Shown: piece after piece, positions 7,613-14,827 of the stretch
How positions within the stretch are numbered: position 1 is the first letter of the stretch
Layout of the letters: the number at the start of each line of letters is the position of its first letter
Origin: Phenylobacterium sp.
GTDB taxonomy: Bacteria; Pseudomonadota; Alphaproteobacteria; Caulobacterales; Caulobacteraceae
NCBI GenBank assembly: GCA_028291285.1
Contig: JAQGIJ010000132.1
Coordinates: 1 to 19,804, forward strand
Reading direction: 5' to 3'
DNA length: 19,804 nt
Translations under genes and position numbers: made by a program
The notes under the pieces: generated by a model
Databases searched by the model: none
What the model was told of the DNA's origin: nothing
Seen by the model: only the letters and a program-made list of their open reading frames with translations

Positions 7613-8461
7613 GTGACGGTCGCGCAGGCCGGCGACCTCGCCCCCGCGCTCGCCGACCTGCGGGAGGAGGTGTCGGCGCTCCGCCGTCTGGTCGCAGGCC
7701 GCTCGGACGCCGAGCTCGCGCGGCCGACGCCGTTCTACGGCTGGCGGGCGCAGGACGTGATCACCCACCTGACGTTCGTCGATCGGCTGGCGCGGCTGGC
7801 GGTCACCGATCCCGACCGATGCGCCGAGGCGGTCGCCGCCATGGCTCGCGGGACGGCGCCACGGCCGGGCGACGCGGCCGGATCGCAGGGCTCCTTCGAC
7901 CGCCTGACGGCCTACGCACAGCAGGCGATCGGCACGCGCCCGGGTTCGGAGCTGGTGCGGCTGTGGCTCGACGGGGCGGAGGCGCTGGCGCAGGCGTTCG
8001 AAGGTGAGGATGGCGGGCGCAATCTCACCTGGTTCGGCCGGCCGATGAAGCTCGCCACCCTGATCGGCGCCCGGCAGATGGAGGTCTGGGCGTATGGCCA
8101 GGACCTGTTCGACCTCTTCCGTGTGCGACGGCAGGACACGGACCGCATCCGCCGCGTCGCCGAATTCGCGGTGAAGACCTTCCGCTTCAGCTTCGCCAAC
8201 CGCGGCCTCGAGGCGGCCCCGATGCCGGCGCTGGCGCTCACGGCGCCGTCCGGGGCGGTCTGGCGCTGGGACTCGGAGTCCGGCGAGCGCATCACGGGCT
8301 CCGCCGCGGACTTCTGCCTGGTGGCGACGCAGCGGCGCAACGTCGCCGACACCGATCTTGTGGTCGAGGGCGAGACCGCGCGGACCTGGATGCAGATCGC
8401 CCAGTGCATCGCCGGCGCGCCGCACCCCAGCCCGGCGCCGGGCCAACGCGTCTGGCGCTGA
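7613..8461 (+). CDS. TIGR03084-type metal-binding protein (maleylpyruvate isomerase/DinB-like fold)
   Basis: This 282-residue protein starts with GTG 3 bases after the previous stop. Its N-terminal four-helix part contains WRAQDVITHL, typical of the mycothiol-dependent maleylpyruvate isomerase/DinB-like family, and ARQMEVWAYGQDLFD, typical of the TIGR03084 group. In the well-studied isomerase, zinc is held by His, Glu and a His four residues later. Here the first two are H52 and E157, but position 161 is Tyr. The family is usually linked to low-molecular-weight thiol chemistry, yet alphaproteobacteria are not known to make mycothiol. The role here is therefore unknown; a metal-dependent isomerase or transferase in the pathway is the best guess. 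The next gene begins 92 bases later. Confidence 0.78.
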   Translation: MTVAQAGDLAPALADLREEVSALRRLVAGRSDAELARPTPFYGWRAQDVITHLTFVDRLARLAVTDPDRCAEAVAAMARGTAPRPGDAAGSQGSFDRLTAYAQQAIGTRPGSELVRLWLDGAEALAQAFEGEDGGRNLTWFGRPMKLATLIGARQMEVWAYGQDLFDLFRVRRQDTDRIRRVAEFAVKTFRFSFANRGLEAAPMPALALTAPSGAVWRWDSESGERITGSAADFCLVATQRRNVADTDLVVEGETARTWMQIAQCIAGAPHPSPAPGQRVWR

Positions 8462-8553
8462 GCGGCCTCGCGCCCGGTCGCGCCGCGTGGAATACTGCCG
8501 CCAAGATCGAGCGCCCCGGCCGGGACGGCTGAGGGACGCCGGAGGAAAGCGTC

Positions 8554-9252
8554 ATGACCGCGCAGCCCGGCTTCCGCTGTATCGCCGTCGTCGACCTCGT
8601 CAACGAGGATGCGCTGGAGACCAACCAGCAGCGCTGGCGCGAGGACGATCCCTTCCTCGCCCTGCGCGAGGACGGCGCCCGCCGCTACGTCCGCGCCATG
8701 AGCCAGCGCAGCGACCAGGCGCTGTTCCGGCCGCGCTCGCGGATCGGCGTCGCCCAGCTCTGGGCCGACGACGAGGCCACCGCCCTGAAGCTCTACGCCC
8801 GGCTGCGCGACCGTGGCCTCACCAAGGCCCACCCAGGCCTGCGCGACGCGCGCCTCACCGTCATCGCCAATCGCGAGCACCACTTCATCGGCGACTACGC
8901 CGAGCGGCCGGGCGAGGGGCTGAAGGCGCTCTACCTCAACAAGCGCAAGCCGGACATGCCTGTGGCCGACTACCAGGCCCACTGGCTGAACGTGCACGCG
9001 CCCTTGGTGGAGGGCGTCCCGGGCCTGGCCCGCTATCTGCAACTGCACCGCCTGCCGGCCACCTACGACGGCGACGCGACGGAGCTCGACGGCGGCGCCG
9101 AGATGTCCTGGCCGGATGCGGCCGCCTACGCCGCCTATGGCGCGGCGGAGGACTACCAGCAGCGGTTCCGCGACGACCTGCCGAACCTGTGGGACCTGCG
9201 CGCGGGCCTGCGGTTCTTCGTCAAGGAAGAGGAGGTGTTCGATGAGCGCTGA
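8554..9252 (+). CDS. EthD-domain protein
   Basis: This 232-residue protein has an EthD domain at about 125-225, recognisable by LYLNKRKPDMPVADYQAHW and NVHAPLVEGVPGLARYLQ. The first 115 residues look like a diverged second dimeric alpha/beta-barrel half, so the protein may be a two-domain version. GGAGGAAAG lies 5 bases before the ATG. EthD proteins take part in degradation of ethers and aromatics, but their reaction is generally not established; several related folds are monooxygenases or cyclases. The end of the gene overlaps the VOC gene start by 11 bases, so the two are probably translated together and may act in sequence. Confidence 0.85.
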   Translation: MTAQPGFRCIAVVDLVNEDALETNQQRWREDDPFLALREDGARRYVRAMSQRSDQALFRPRSRIGVAQLWADDEATALKLYARLRDRGLTKAHPGLRDARLTVIANREHHFIGDYAERPGEGLKALYLNKRKPDMPVADYQAHWLNVHAPLVEGVPGLARYLQLHRLPATYDGDATELDGGAEMSWPDAAAYAAYGAAEDYQQRFRDDLPNLWDLRAGLRFFVKEEEVFDER

Positions 9253-9862
9253 CAGCGATGTCGCCACGGCCGGCCCGCCAACGACCAGCGGGGCGCCGTT
9301 CAACCATTTCTACCAGGGCGGCTGGCCGAAGGACGAGTACCGCTTCTTCCAGATCGCCTGGGTGGTCGACGACCTGTTCGCCGCCGCGAGGCGCTGGACC
9401 GAGGTCTATGGCGTGGGGCCCTTCCTGGTGCTGCCCAAGCGCACCAGCACCGTCCGCTACCGGGGCCAGGAGACCGCGCTGGAGATGCAGATCGCCGTCT
9501 CCCAGTCGGGACCGATCCAGCTGGAGCTGATCCAGCAGACGGCGGAGGTGGACAGCATCTACCGCGAGATCTTCCCCAAGGGGACCGGCGGGCTGCACCA
9601 CCTGTGCACCATGACCGACGACTTCGAGCGCAGCCGGCGCCACTACGAGGCGCTGGGCTATCCCTCGGTGGCCCAGCTCGGCGGCGCGCTGCGCGTCGAG
9701 TACTTCGACACCTACAAGGACTTCGGCCACATCACCGAGCTGGTGGAGAACACCCCGGCCATGATGGCCGCCCACCAGCGCAACGCGGCGATCTGCGCGA
9801 ACTGGGACGGCTCGGACCCGGTCCGCATCCTCACCCGCGACGGCTATCGCCTGCCTGCCTAA
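9242..9862 (+). CDS. VOC-superfamily protein (glyoxalase/epimerase/dioxygenase fold)
   Basis: This 206-residue protein has two beta-alpha-beta-beta-beta modules. Likely metal ligands are Q37 in FFQIAWVVDDL, E95 in IQLELIQ, H119 or H120 in GLHHLC, and E166 in GHITELVE, which matches the family's paired His/Gln-Glu arrangement. The ATG at 9242 is preceded by GAGGAGG inside the EthD gene; an earlier in-frame start at 9116 has no such site. The family includes methylmalonyl-CoA epimerases, lyases and ring-cleavage dioxygenases. The layout resembles the epimerase/lyase side, but the substrate is unknown. It is the last gene of the operon. Its TAA stop overlaps the TAG stop of the opposing depolymerase gene. 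Confidence 0.88.
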   Translation: MSADSDVATAGPPTTSGAPFNHFYQGGWPKDEYRFFQIAWVVDDLFAAARRWTEVYGVGPFLVLPKRTSTVRYRGQETALEMQIAVSQSGPIQLELIQQTAEVDSIYREIFPKGTGGLHHLCTMTDDFERSRRHYEALGYPSVAQLGGALRVEYFDTYKDFGHITELVENTPAMMAAHQRNAAICANWDGSDPVRILTRDGYRLPA

Positions 9863-11076
9863 CGCGCCGCGGAGATCATGTTGCGCACCAGCGGATAGAT
9901 CTGGTTGGCCCACTTGGAGCCGCTGAAGACGCCGTAGTGGCCGACGCCAGGCTGGAGGTGGTGGCGCTTGCGGTTGGCGTAGATGCTGCTGCACAGGCTG
10001 TGCGCCGCCATGGTCTGGCCGACCGAGCAGATGTCGTCCCGCTCGCCCTCCACCGTCAGCAGCGCCGTCTTGCGGATCGCCGCCGGATTGACCCGGCGAT
10101 TGCGCCAGACCAGCTCGCCCTTCGGCAGCAGGTGCTCCTGGAACACCCGGCTGACCGTCTCCAGGTAGAACTCCGCCGCCAGGTCGAGGACCGCGAAATA
10201 CTCGTCGTAGAAGTGCTTGGTCTTGTCGGCCTCCGCCTCGCGGCCCACGGCCAGCTGGGTGTAGAGGTCGATGTGCGCGTCGACGTGCCGGTTGAGGTTC
10301 ATCAGCATGAAGGCGTTGAGCTGCACGAAGCCCGGATAGACCCGCCGGCCGGCACCGGCGTAGCGCGCGGGCACGGAGTCGATCAGCTTGGTCTCGAACC
10401 ACTCGATGGGGCGGCTCGTGGCGAGCTCGTTGACCACGGTCGGATTGATCCGCGTGTCGACCGGCCCGGCCATCAGGGTCATGGTCTTGGGCGTCGCCGG
10501 GTTGTCGTCCTCGGCCATGATGGCCACCGCCGCCAGCGCGTGAGCGCAGGGCTGGCAGACCGAGATCAGGTGCGCGCCCGGCCCCATCGCCTCGAGGAAC
10601 GCGATAACGTGCTCGACGTATTCGTCGAAGCCGAAGGCGCCGGCAGCCACCGGCGCGTCGCGCGCGTTGCGCCAGTCGGTGATGTAGACGTCGTTGTCCG
10701 GCAGCAGGGTCTCGACGGTATTGCGCAGCAGGGTCGCGAAGTGGCCGGAGAGCGGCGCGACCAGGAGGACGCGGGGCTGTTCCTCGGCGGTCACCTTGGC
10801 GAACCGGACCAGGTCGCCGAAGGGGGTGGAGACGATCCGCTGCTCGATGACGGGAACGTCCTCCGCGCCCACCCGCACCGTGCCGAAGCCGTAGTCGGGC
10901 CGATGGTGGGTGAGGCCGGCGCGGGTCAGCATCTCCCAGCCGGCGCCGAGCTGGGCGAGCGGCGGGAACCGGCGCAGCCAGGGCGGGGCGAGCGACAGCG
11001 CGCCGTTCGCGAACCCCGCCGCCAGCCGCGCGGGCAGCAGCAGGTCCGATTGCGCCTGATAGGCTCGATAATGCAT
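9859..11076 (-). CDS. phaZ: Intracellular polyhydroxyalkanoate depolymerase
   Basis: This 405-residue protein begins MHYRAYQAQSDLLLPARL and has the alpha/beta-hydrolase plan of intracellular PHA depolymerases. The nucleophile region is ISVCQPC (171-177), with Cys 174 in place of the usual lipase Ser, as in Ralstonia PhaZ1 where a Cys-Asp-His triad is established. The likely Asp is in EGERDDICS and the His is in PGVGHYGVFSG near the C-terminus. The 405-residue length fits the family. It degrades stored polyhydroxybutyrate granules to hydroxyacids. The ATG at 11076 is preferred over an upstream in-frame start at 11193, which would add an untypical tail. It is transcribed towards the six-gene operon and shares overlapping stop codons with the VOC gene. 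Confidence 0.92.
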   Translation of the reverse strand: MHYRAYQAQSDLLLPARLAAGFANGALSLAPPWLRRFPPLAQLGAGWEMLTRAGLTHHRPDYGFGTVRVGAEDVPVIEQRIVSTPFGDLVRFAKVTAEEQPRVLLVAPLSGHFATLLRNTVETLLPDNDVYITDWRNARDAPVAAGAFGFDEYVEHVIAFLEAMGPGAHLISVCQPCAHALAAVAIMAEDDNPATPKTMTLMAGPVDTRINPTVVNELATSRPIEWFETKLIDSVPARYAGAGRRVYPGFVQLNAFMLMNLNRHVDAHIDLYTQLAVGREAEADKTKHFYDEYFAVLDLAAEFYLETVSRVFQEHLLPKGELVWRNRRVNPAAIRKTALLTVEGERDDICSVGQTMAAHSLCSSIYANRKRHHLQPGVGHYGVFSGSKWANQIYPLVRNMISAAR

Positions 11077-11312
11077 CGCGCTCGCTTTCTCGGAAGCGGA
11101 GCATGTTCGGACCCCGCGGAGGGGCGCGGCGGAACTGAACGGCCCAGCCGGCAGGCTGGGCGCGAACGGCCCGTTTCGAAGGCGCCACAACAACGCTTAC
11201 GCCCTATTTCTAATCATCCTGCTAGCGTACACCTTACGAAACTGAGCGTGCGAGGCGACCGGTCCGGGCTGCCCCTAGGCTTGCGCAGCCCGCCGTGAAG
11301 GACCGATGCGAC
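11077..11312. promoter_or_regulatory. Divergent region between phaZ and the GST gene
   Basis: This 236-bp region lies between two divergent starts and must carry both promoters. An AT-richer patch at 11195-11240 contains the near-palindrome CGTACACCTTACG (11226-11238, CGTA/TACG ends), a possible operator half-pair. I cannot assign -10 and -35 boxes with confidence. Confidence 0.3.
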
Positions 11313-11966
11313 ATGGCCAACGCCTCGCTGAGCATCAGCAGCCGCAATTATTCCTCCTGGTCGCTCCGGGGCTGGCTGCTGTGCCAATTCGCCGGCCTGG
11401 AGTTCGAGACGATCTGCCTGCCGCTGGACGACGCGGCCGCCAGGGCGGAGCTGCTGCTGCTCGCGCCCTCCTTCCTGACCCCCTCCCTGACCTACGAGGG
11501 CCTGAAGGTCTGGGACACCCTGGCGATCGCCGAGTTCCTGCACGAGACCCTGCCGGGGGCGCGGCTCTGGCCGGAGGAGGCGAAGGCCCGCTCCCTCTGC
11601 CGCTCGATCTGCGGTGAGATGCATTCGGGCTTCGCCAACCTGCGCGCCGCCCTGCCGATGAACCTCAAGGCCAAGCATCCCGGCTTCCGCGTCTGGGCCG
11701 GCGCCCAGGCCGACATCGACCGCATCACCGCGATCTGGCGCGAGCGCCTCGCCCGCTCGGGCGGACCCTTCCTGTTCGGCGAGCGGACGGCGGCCGACGC
11801 CATGTACGCGCCGGTCTGCACGCGCTTCGCCACCTACGATGTCACGCTGGACTCCGAGTGCGCCGCCTACCGCGACCGCATCCTCGCCCTGCCCGAGATG
11901 CGAGCCTGGACCGCCGAGGCGCTGACCGAGCCGGACGAGGTCGAAGAGCTCGACGTGGAGTTCTGA
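11313..11966 (+). CDS. Glutathione S-transferase family protein
   Basis: This 217-residue protein starts with a thioredoxin-fold segment, LSISSRNYSSWSLRGWLL. The SSWS motif (14-17) supplies the likely glutathione-activating Ser of this bacterial GST group. A helical C-terminal domain begins near residue 85. The conserved pattern TPSLTYEGLKVWDTLAIAEF covers the glutathione-binding cis-Pro region. The ATG at 11313 is chosen because AAGGA lies about 11 bases upstream; a GTG at 11295 is the alternative. It probably conjugates or isomerises electrophilic compounds with glutathione in the cytoplasm, and might serve detoxification alongside the neighbouring catabolic genes. It is followed by the LLM oxidoreductase after 91 bases. 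Confidence 0.9.
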   Translation: MANASLSISSRNYSSWSLRGWLLCQFAGLEFETICLPLDDAAARAELLLLAPSFLTPSLTYEGLKVWDTLAIAEFLHETLPGARLWPEEAKARSLCRSICGEMHSGFANLRAALPMNLKAKHPGFRVWAGAQADIDRITAIWRERLARSGGPFLFGERTAADAMYAPVCTRFATYDVTLDSECAAYRDRILALPEMRAWTAEALTEPDEVEELDVEF

Positions 11967-12057
11967 ACCGCGACCTCGGCTACCGCGCCTTTTTTGATCC
12001 GCGCCGAACTCCTGGGCCCCCGCCGCATTTGATCCCGCATCAGCACGGGAGCGCGAG

Positions 12058-13020
12058 ATGGCCAGGTTCGGATACAAGCTGATGACCGAGGAGCACGGGC
12101 CCAAGGCGCTCGTGCAGAACACCCAGCGGGCGGAGGACGCCGGCTTCGACTTCGTTTCGATCTCCGACCACTTCCATCCCTGGCTGGAGGTCCAGGGCCA
12201 CTGCCCCTTCGCCTGGAGCGTGCTGGGGGCGATCGCCCAGGCCACCTCGACGATCGGCATCACCACCGGGCTGACCTGCCCGATCCTCCGCTACCACCCG
12301 GCGATCATCGCCCAGGCGGCGGCCACCATCCAGGTGATGAGCGACGGCCGCTTCAGCCTGGCCATCGGCGCGGGCGAGCGGCTGAACGAGCATGTCACCG
12401 GCGCGCGCTGGCCCTCGGTCGCCGAGCGGCACGAGATGCTGGGCGAGGCCATCGACATCTTCCGGGCGCTGTGGAGCGGTGGCGTCCACACCATCCGGCG
12501 AAAGCATTTCGTGGTCGACCACGCCCGGCTCTACGACCCGCCGCGACAGCCGATCCCGATCCTGGTGGGCGTGAGCGGTCCGCACGCGGTGGCGCTGGCC
12601 GCCGAGAAGGCCGACGGGATGATGGCGACGGAGCCCGAGAAGGCGCTGGTGGACGACTTCCGCAAGCAGGCCGGCGACAAGCCCCGCTACTGCGAGGTGA
12701 CCCTCGCCTACGCCGACAGCGAGGAGAAAGCGCTCGAGATGGCCTGCGATCGGTTCAAGTTCGGCGCGCTCACCTGGCCGGTGATGAGCGAGCTGCCGTC
12801 CGTCGAGGCCTTCGAGGCCGCCTCGCAGTTCGTGAAGCCGCAGGACATGGCCCAGTCCGTCGGCGCCGGCCCCGACCCCCAAAAGCACCTGGCGGCGATC
12901 CGCAAATACGCCGAGGCCGGCTTCGACCACATCGTCCTGCTGGGCGTCGGTCCCGACCAGGCGAAGTTCATCGACTTCTTCGAGAAGGAGCTGAAGCCGC
13001 GGCTCCGCGAGTTCGCCTGA
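12058..13020 (+). CDS. F420-type LLM class oxidoreductase (TIGR03557/Fgd-like)
   Basis: This 320-residue protein has the luciferase-like barrel of the F420-dependent glucose-6-phosphate dehydrogenase-like group. SDHFHPW (36-42) aligns with the Fgd active-site SDHFQPW, keeping the His and Trp. GERLNEHVTG (106-115) aligns with Fgd GEALNEIATG, keeping the Glu. These residues act in hydride transfer to F420 in the mycobacterial enzyme. The phosphate-binding residues of true Fgd cannot be confirmed here, so the substrate is probably not glucose 6-phosphate. Whether the host makes F420 is unknown; FMN is the alternative cofactor. It stands 91 bases after the GST gene on the same strand and could be co-transcribed with it. 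Confidence 0.85.
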   Translation: MARFGYKLMTEEHGPKALVQNTQRAEDAGFDFVSISDHFHPWLEVQGHCPFAWSVLGAIAQATSTIGITTGLTCPILRYHPAIIAQAAATIQVMSDGRFSLAIGAGERLNEHVTGARWPSVAERHEMLGEAIDIFRALWSGGVHTIRRKHFVVDHARLYDPPRQPIPILVGVSGPHAVALAAEKADGMMATEPEKALVDDFRKQAGDKPRYCEVTLAYADSEEKALEMACDRFKFGALTWPVMSELPSVEAFEAASQFVKPQDMAQSVGAGPDPQKHLAAIRKYAEAGFDHIVLLGVGPDQAKFIDFFEKELKPRLREFA

Positions 13021-13030
13021 GCAAACCAAT

Positions 13031-13070
13031 TTTCGTCATCCCGGACGGACGAACGCCGATCCGGGACCCA
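13031..13070. repeat. Small palindromic repeat (REP-like)
   Basis: The segment CGTCATCCCGGACGGACG through GATCCGGGACCC contains a CCCGGA/TCCGGG inverted repeat (13040-13045 and 13060-13065). This pattern resembles short repeats scattered between genes in many alphaproteobacterial genomes. It lies just after the LLM gene and could also work as a transcript-end hairpin. Confidence 0.5.
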
Positions 13071-13111
13071 GGGCCGCCGAACGGCGCACCGCGGAACGAA
13101 GGGGCGCTGGG

Positions 13112-13235
13112 ACGCCCCCTCAGTCAGCTTCGCTGACAGCTCCCCCGCAAGCGGTGGAGCATCTTGGCTCCCAGATCCTCCACCGCAACGCGGGGGAGGT
13201 GGATCGGCGCGACAGCGCCGAGACGGAGGGGGCGT
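13112..13235. repeat. 124-bp intergenic palindromic repeat with terminal inverted repeats
   Basis: The ends ACGCCCCCTC (13112-13121) and GAGGGGGCGT (13226-13235) are perfect 10-bp inverted repeats. Inside are a GTCAGC-TTC-GCTGAC hairpin, the CTCCCCCGC/GCGGTGGAG pair and a CTCCACCGC/GCGGGGGAG pair. From memory, similar CCCCTCAGTC...GGAGGGGG blocks are common between genes in Caulobacterales, which suggests a dispersed non-autonomous repeat. No coding potential is visible. Confidence 0.55.
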
Positions 13236-13279
13236 ACGGCACAGACCATGGCCCCCTCGTCTACAGGCGCGCGTGGGTC

Positions 13280-13786
13280 CTAATGGCTCAGCGCGCTGCC
13301 GATGATCAGTCCGATCATGCCAGAGGCCACGGCGGCCATGACGATGTCGCCATTGTCGTCGCGGTAGTAGCGGTAGCCCGGCCGGGGCGGCGGCAGGCGG
13401 TAGGCGCGCCAGTCGTTGATCACGTAGCGGTCGTTGCGCCAGTAGGGGTAGCGCTGCCCTTCGCGCCAGCGGCCTTGATAGCCGTTGTAGCCGTAATGGC
13501 CGCCATAGTAGCGGAAGCCGCCGTGCGACCAGCGCTCGCGGTCGCGGTCCCAGTCGCGGCGCTGCCAACGATCGACGCGGTCGGCCCGATCGCCGTGGTT
13601 GCGGTCCCCGTGGTCGCCGCGGTCCCCGCGGTCCCCGTGGTCGCGGTTGTTGCGCTCTTGATCCTGGTCGTTGCGGTCTTGACCACGATCGTAGCCGTAG
13701 CCGGGCTGCGCCGCCGCGACGCCGGCCGACATCACGCCGGTGAGGGCCGTGGTGGCCGCAAGCGCCGCAATCAGAATTTTCTTCAT
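13280..13786 (-). CDS. RcnB-family periplasmic protein
   Basis: This 168-residue protein has a signal peptide (1-26, MKKILIAALAATTALTG through AAAQ). A charged low-complexity stretch rich in Gly-Asp-Arg/His (about 33-73) follows, then aromatic-rich GGFRYYGGHYGYNGYQG. The RcnB-like core is WREGQRYPYWRND, YVINDWRAYRLPPPRPGYRYYR (109-142). A hydrophobic tail (148-166) with Gly residues ends it. The ATG at 13786 has GGAGA upstream and starts the signal peptide. RcnB itself is a periplasmic protein affecting nickel/cobalt export in E. coli, but alphaproteobacterial relatives are mostly unstudied; envelope stress or metal homeostasis is the usual guess. It is flanked by palindromic repeats and has no obvious operon partner. 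Confidence 0.85.
   Translation of the reverse strand: MKKILIAALAATTALTGVMSAGVAAAQPGYGYDRGQDRNDQDQERNNRDHGDRGDRGDHGDRNHGDRADRVDRWQRRDWDRDRERWSHGGFRYYGGHYGYNGYQGRWREGQRYPYWRNDRYVINDWRAYRLPPPRPGYRYYRDDNGDIVMAAVASGMIGLIIGSALSH
13603..13647. repeat. Five imperfect 9-bp tandem repeats inside the RcnB-like gene
   Basis: Units GGTCCCCGT, GGTCGCCGC, GGTCCCCGC, GGTCCCCGT and GGTCGCGGT follow each other without gaps. On the coding strand they give Gly-Asp-Arg/His-like triplets. Each unit is a multiple of three, so length changes keep the frame. Confidence 0.8.
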
Positions 13787-13953
13787 CTCAGATCTCCATG
13801 CCAGGAAGACCATCCTGACCGAGCGCACGTGACCGTCACCGGTCCGCGACGTTCATCCAGCGGTCAGGATTGCTTGGCCGTAGGCACACCGAAACGCGAT
13901 CGCGCTGGCCGGGTTGCACGGCGCGTGGAGGCCTTCGGGCTCGCCGAGGGGCG

Positions 13954-14811
13954 CTAGACCCTGCTCAGCTCCGGCGCGTCGGCGCCGGCCGCGGCCGCGA
14001 TCTCCATCGGCAATTCGTCGGTGATCACCTTGAAGCCCGCCAGCCAGGTGGGGCCGAAGTTGGTGGTGATCGCCACGTCGGTGGCGTCACGGCCGACGGC
14101 CATCAGGATGCGGCCGATGCGCGAGCGGTTGTGGCGGGCGTCGAAGGTGCGCCAGGCGCCGCCGAGCCAGACCTGGAACCAGGCGGAGAAGTCCATCGGC
14201 GCGTCGACCGGCGGCACGCCGATGTCGCCCAGATAGCCCGTGCAGTAGCGCGCCGGGATGCTCATGCAGCGGCAGAGCGTGATCGCCAGGTGGGCGTAGT
14301 CGCGGCAGACCCCCTGGCGCTCCTCGTGGGCCTCGAAGGCAGTCTTGGTCGGCCGCGCATGCTGGTAGCCGAAGGCGATCCGTTGGTGGGCGTAGTCGAC
14401 GATGGCCTGCACCCGCGCCCAGCCGGCCGGCACGCCGGCGAACAGCCGCCAGGCCAGGTCGCTCAGCAGCTCCAGCTCGCAGTAGCGCGAGGGCAGCAGG
14501 AACTGCAGGACGTCGTCCCGCAGGGCGTCGATCGGCTGCTGCTCCGCCTCCGATGCGACCGGGTCCGGCAACCCGCTGTCGCGGATCACGAACTCGCTGT
14601 GCAAGGTGATGCGGCCCGGCGGCGCCACCAGCCGCGCGCAGAGGTTGCCGAAACCGTCGACGTAGGACCGCATCTCGACGGTGGGATTGCTGAGAATGGT
14701 GTCGGGGGTCTCGAGGTCGCCGGCGCGCTCCGGCCGGACGTTCAGCATCAGGACCATCGGGGTCTCGGCGGGACAGTCGTAGCTGATTTCGTATCCCGCT
14801 CGAATTCGCAT
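13954..14811 (-). CDS. Transglutaminase-like protein with Ser at the expected catalytic His
   Basis: This 285-residue protein carries the transglutaminase-like core. Cys 169 in GVCRDYAHLAI is the nucleophile and Asp 224 is in TFDARHN. The residue aligned with the catalytic His of the Cys-His-Asp triad, expected before AWF, is Ser 209 (MDFSAWFQVWL). I recall the same Ser in relatives of this subfamily, so it may be a group trait, with H227 or another His taking over, or the activity may differ. The ATG at 14811 is taken because MRIRAGYEISY matches the usual N-terminus. It lies 16 bases after the stop of the other transglutaminase-like gene, so they are probably one operon. The family acts as Cys peptidases/amidases; no signal peptide is visible. 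Confidence 0.85.
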   Translation of the reverse strand: MRIRAGYEISYDCPAETPMVLMLNVRPERAGDLETPDTILSNPTVEMRSYVDGFGNLCARLVAPPGRITLHSEFVIRDSGLPDPVASEAEQQPIDALRDDVLQFLLPSRYCELELLSDLAWRLFAGVPAGWARVQAIVDYAHQRIAFGYQHARPTKTAFEAHEERQGVCRDYAHLAITLCRCMSIPARYCTGYLGDIGVPPVDAPMDFSAWFQVWLGGAWRTFDARHNRSRIGRILMAVGRDATDVAITTNFGPTWLAGFKVITDELPMEIAAAAGADAPELSRV

Positions 14812-14827
14812 GGGTCGCCCCCGCCGC

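Noticed and set aside
5918..8446. 842-codon open frame on the minus strand opposite the operon
   Set aside because: It spans three well-supported genes on the other strand, has shadow composition (Gly/His/Val/Arg-rich) and no motifs or signal.
11967..12057. T-run (TTTTTT near 11991) between GST and LLM genes as a terminator
   Set aside because: No stable stem directly precedes the T-run, so it is not supported; the two genes may be co-transcribed.
13031..13235. CRISPR-like array
   Set aside because: The repeats are palindromic and unequal, with no regularly spaced identical direct repeats.
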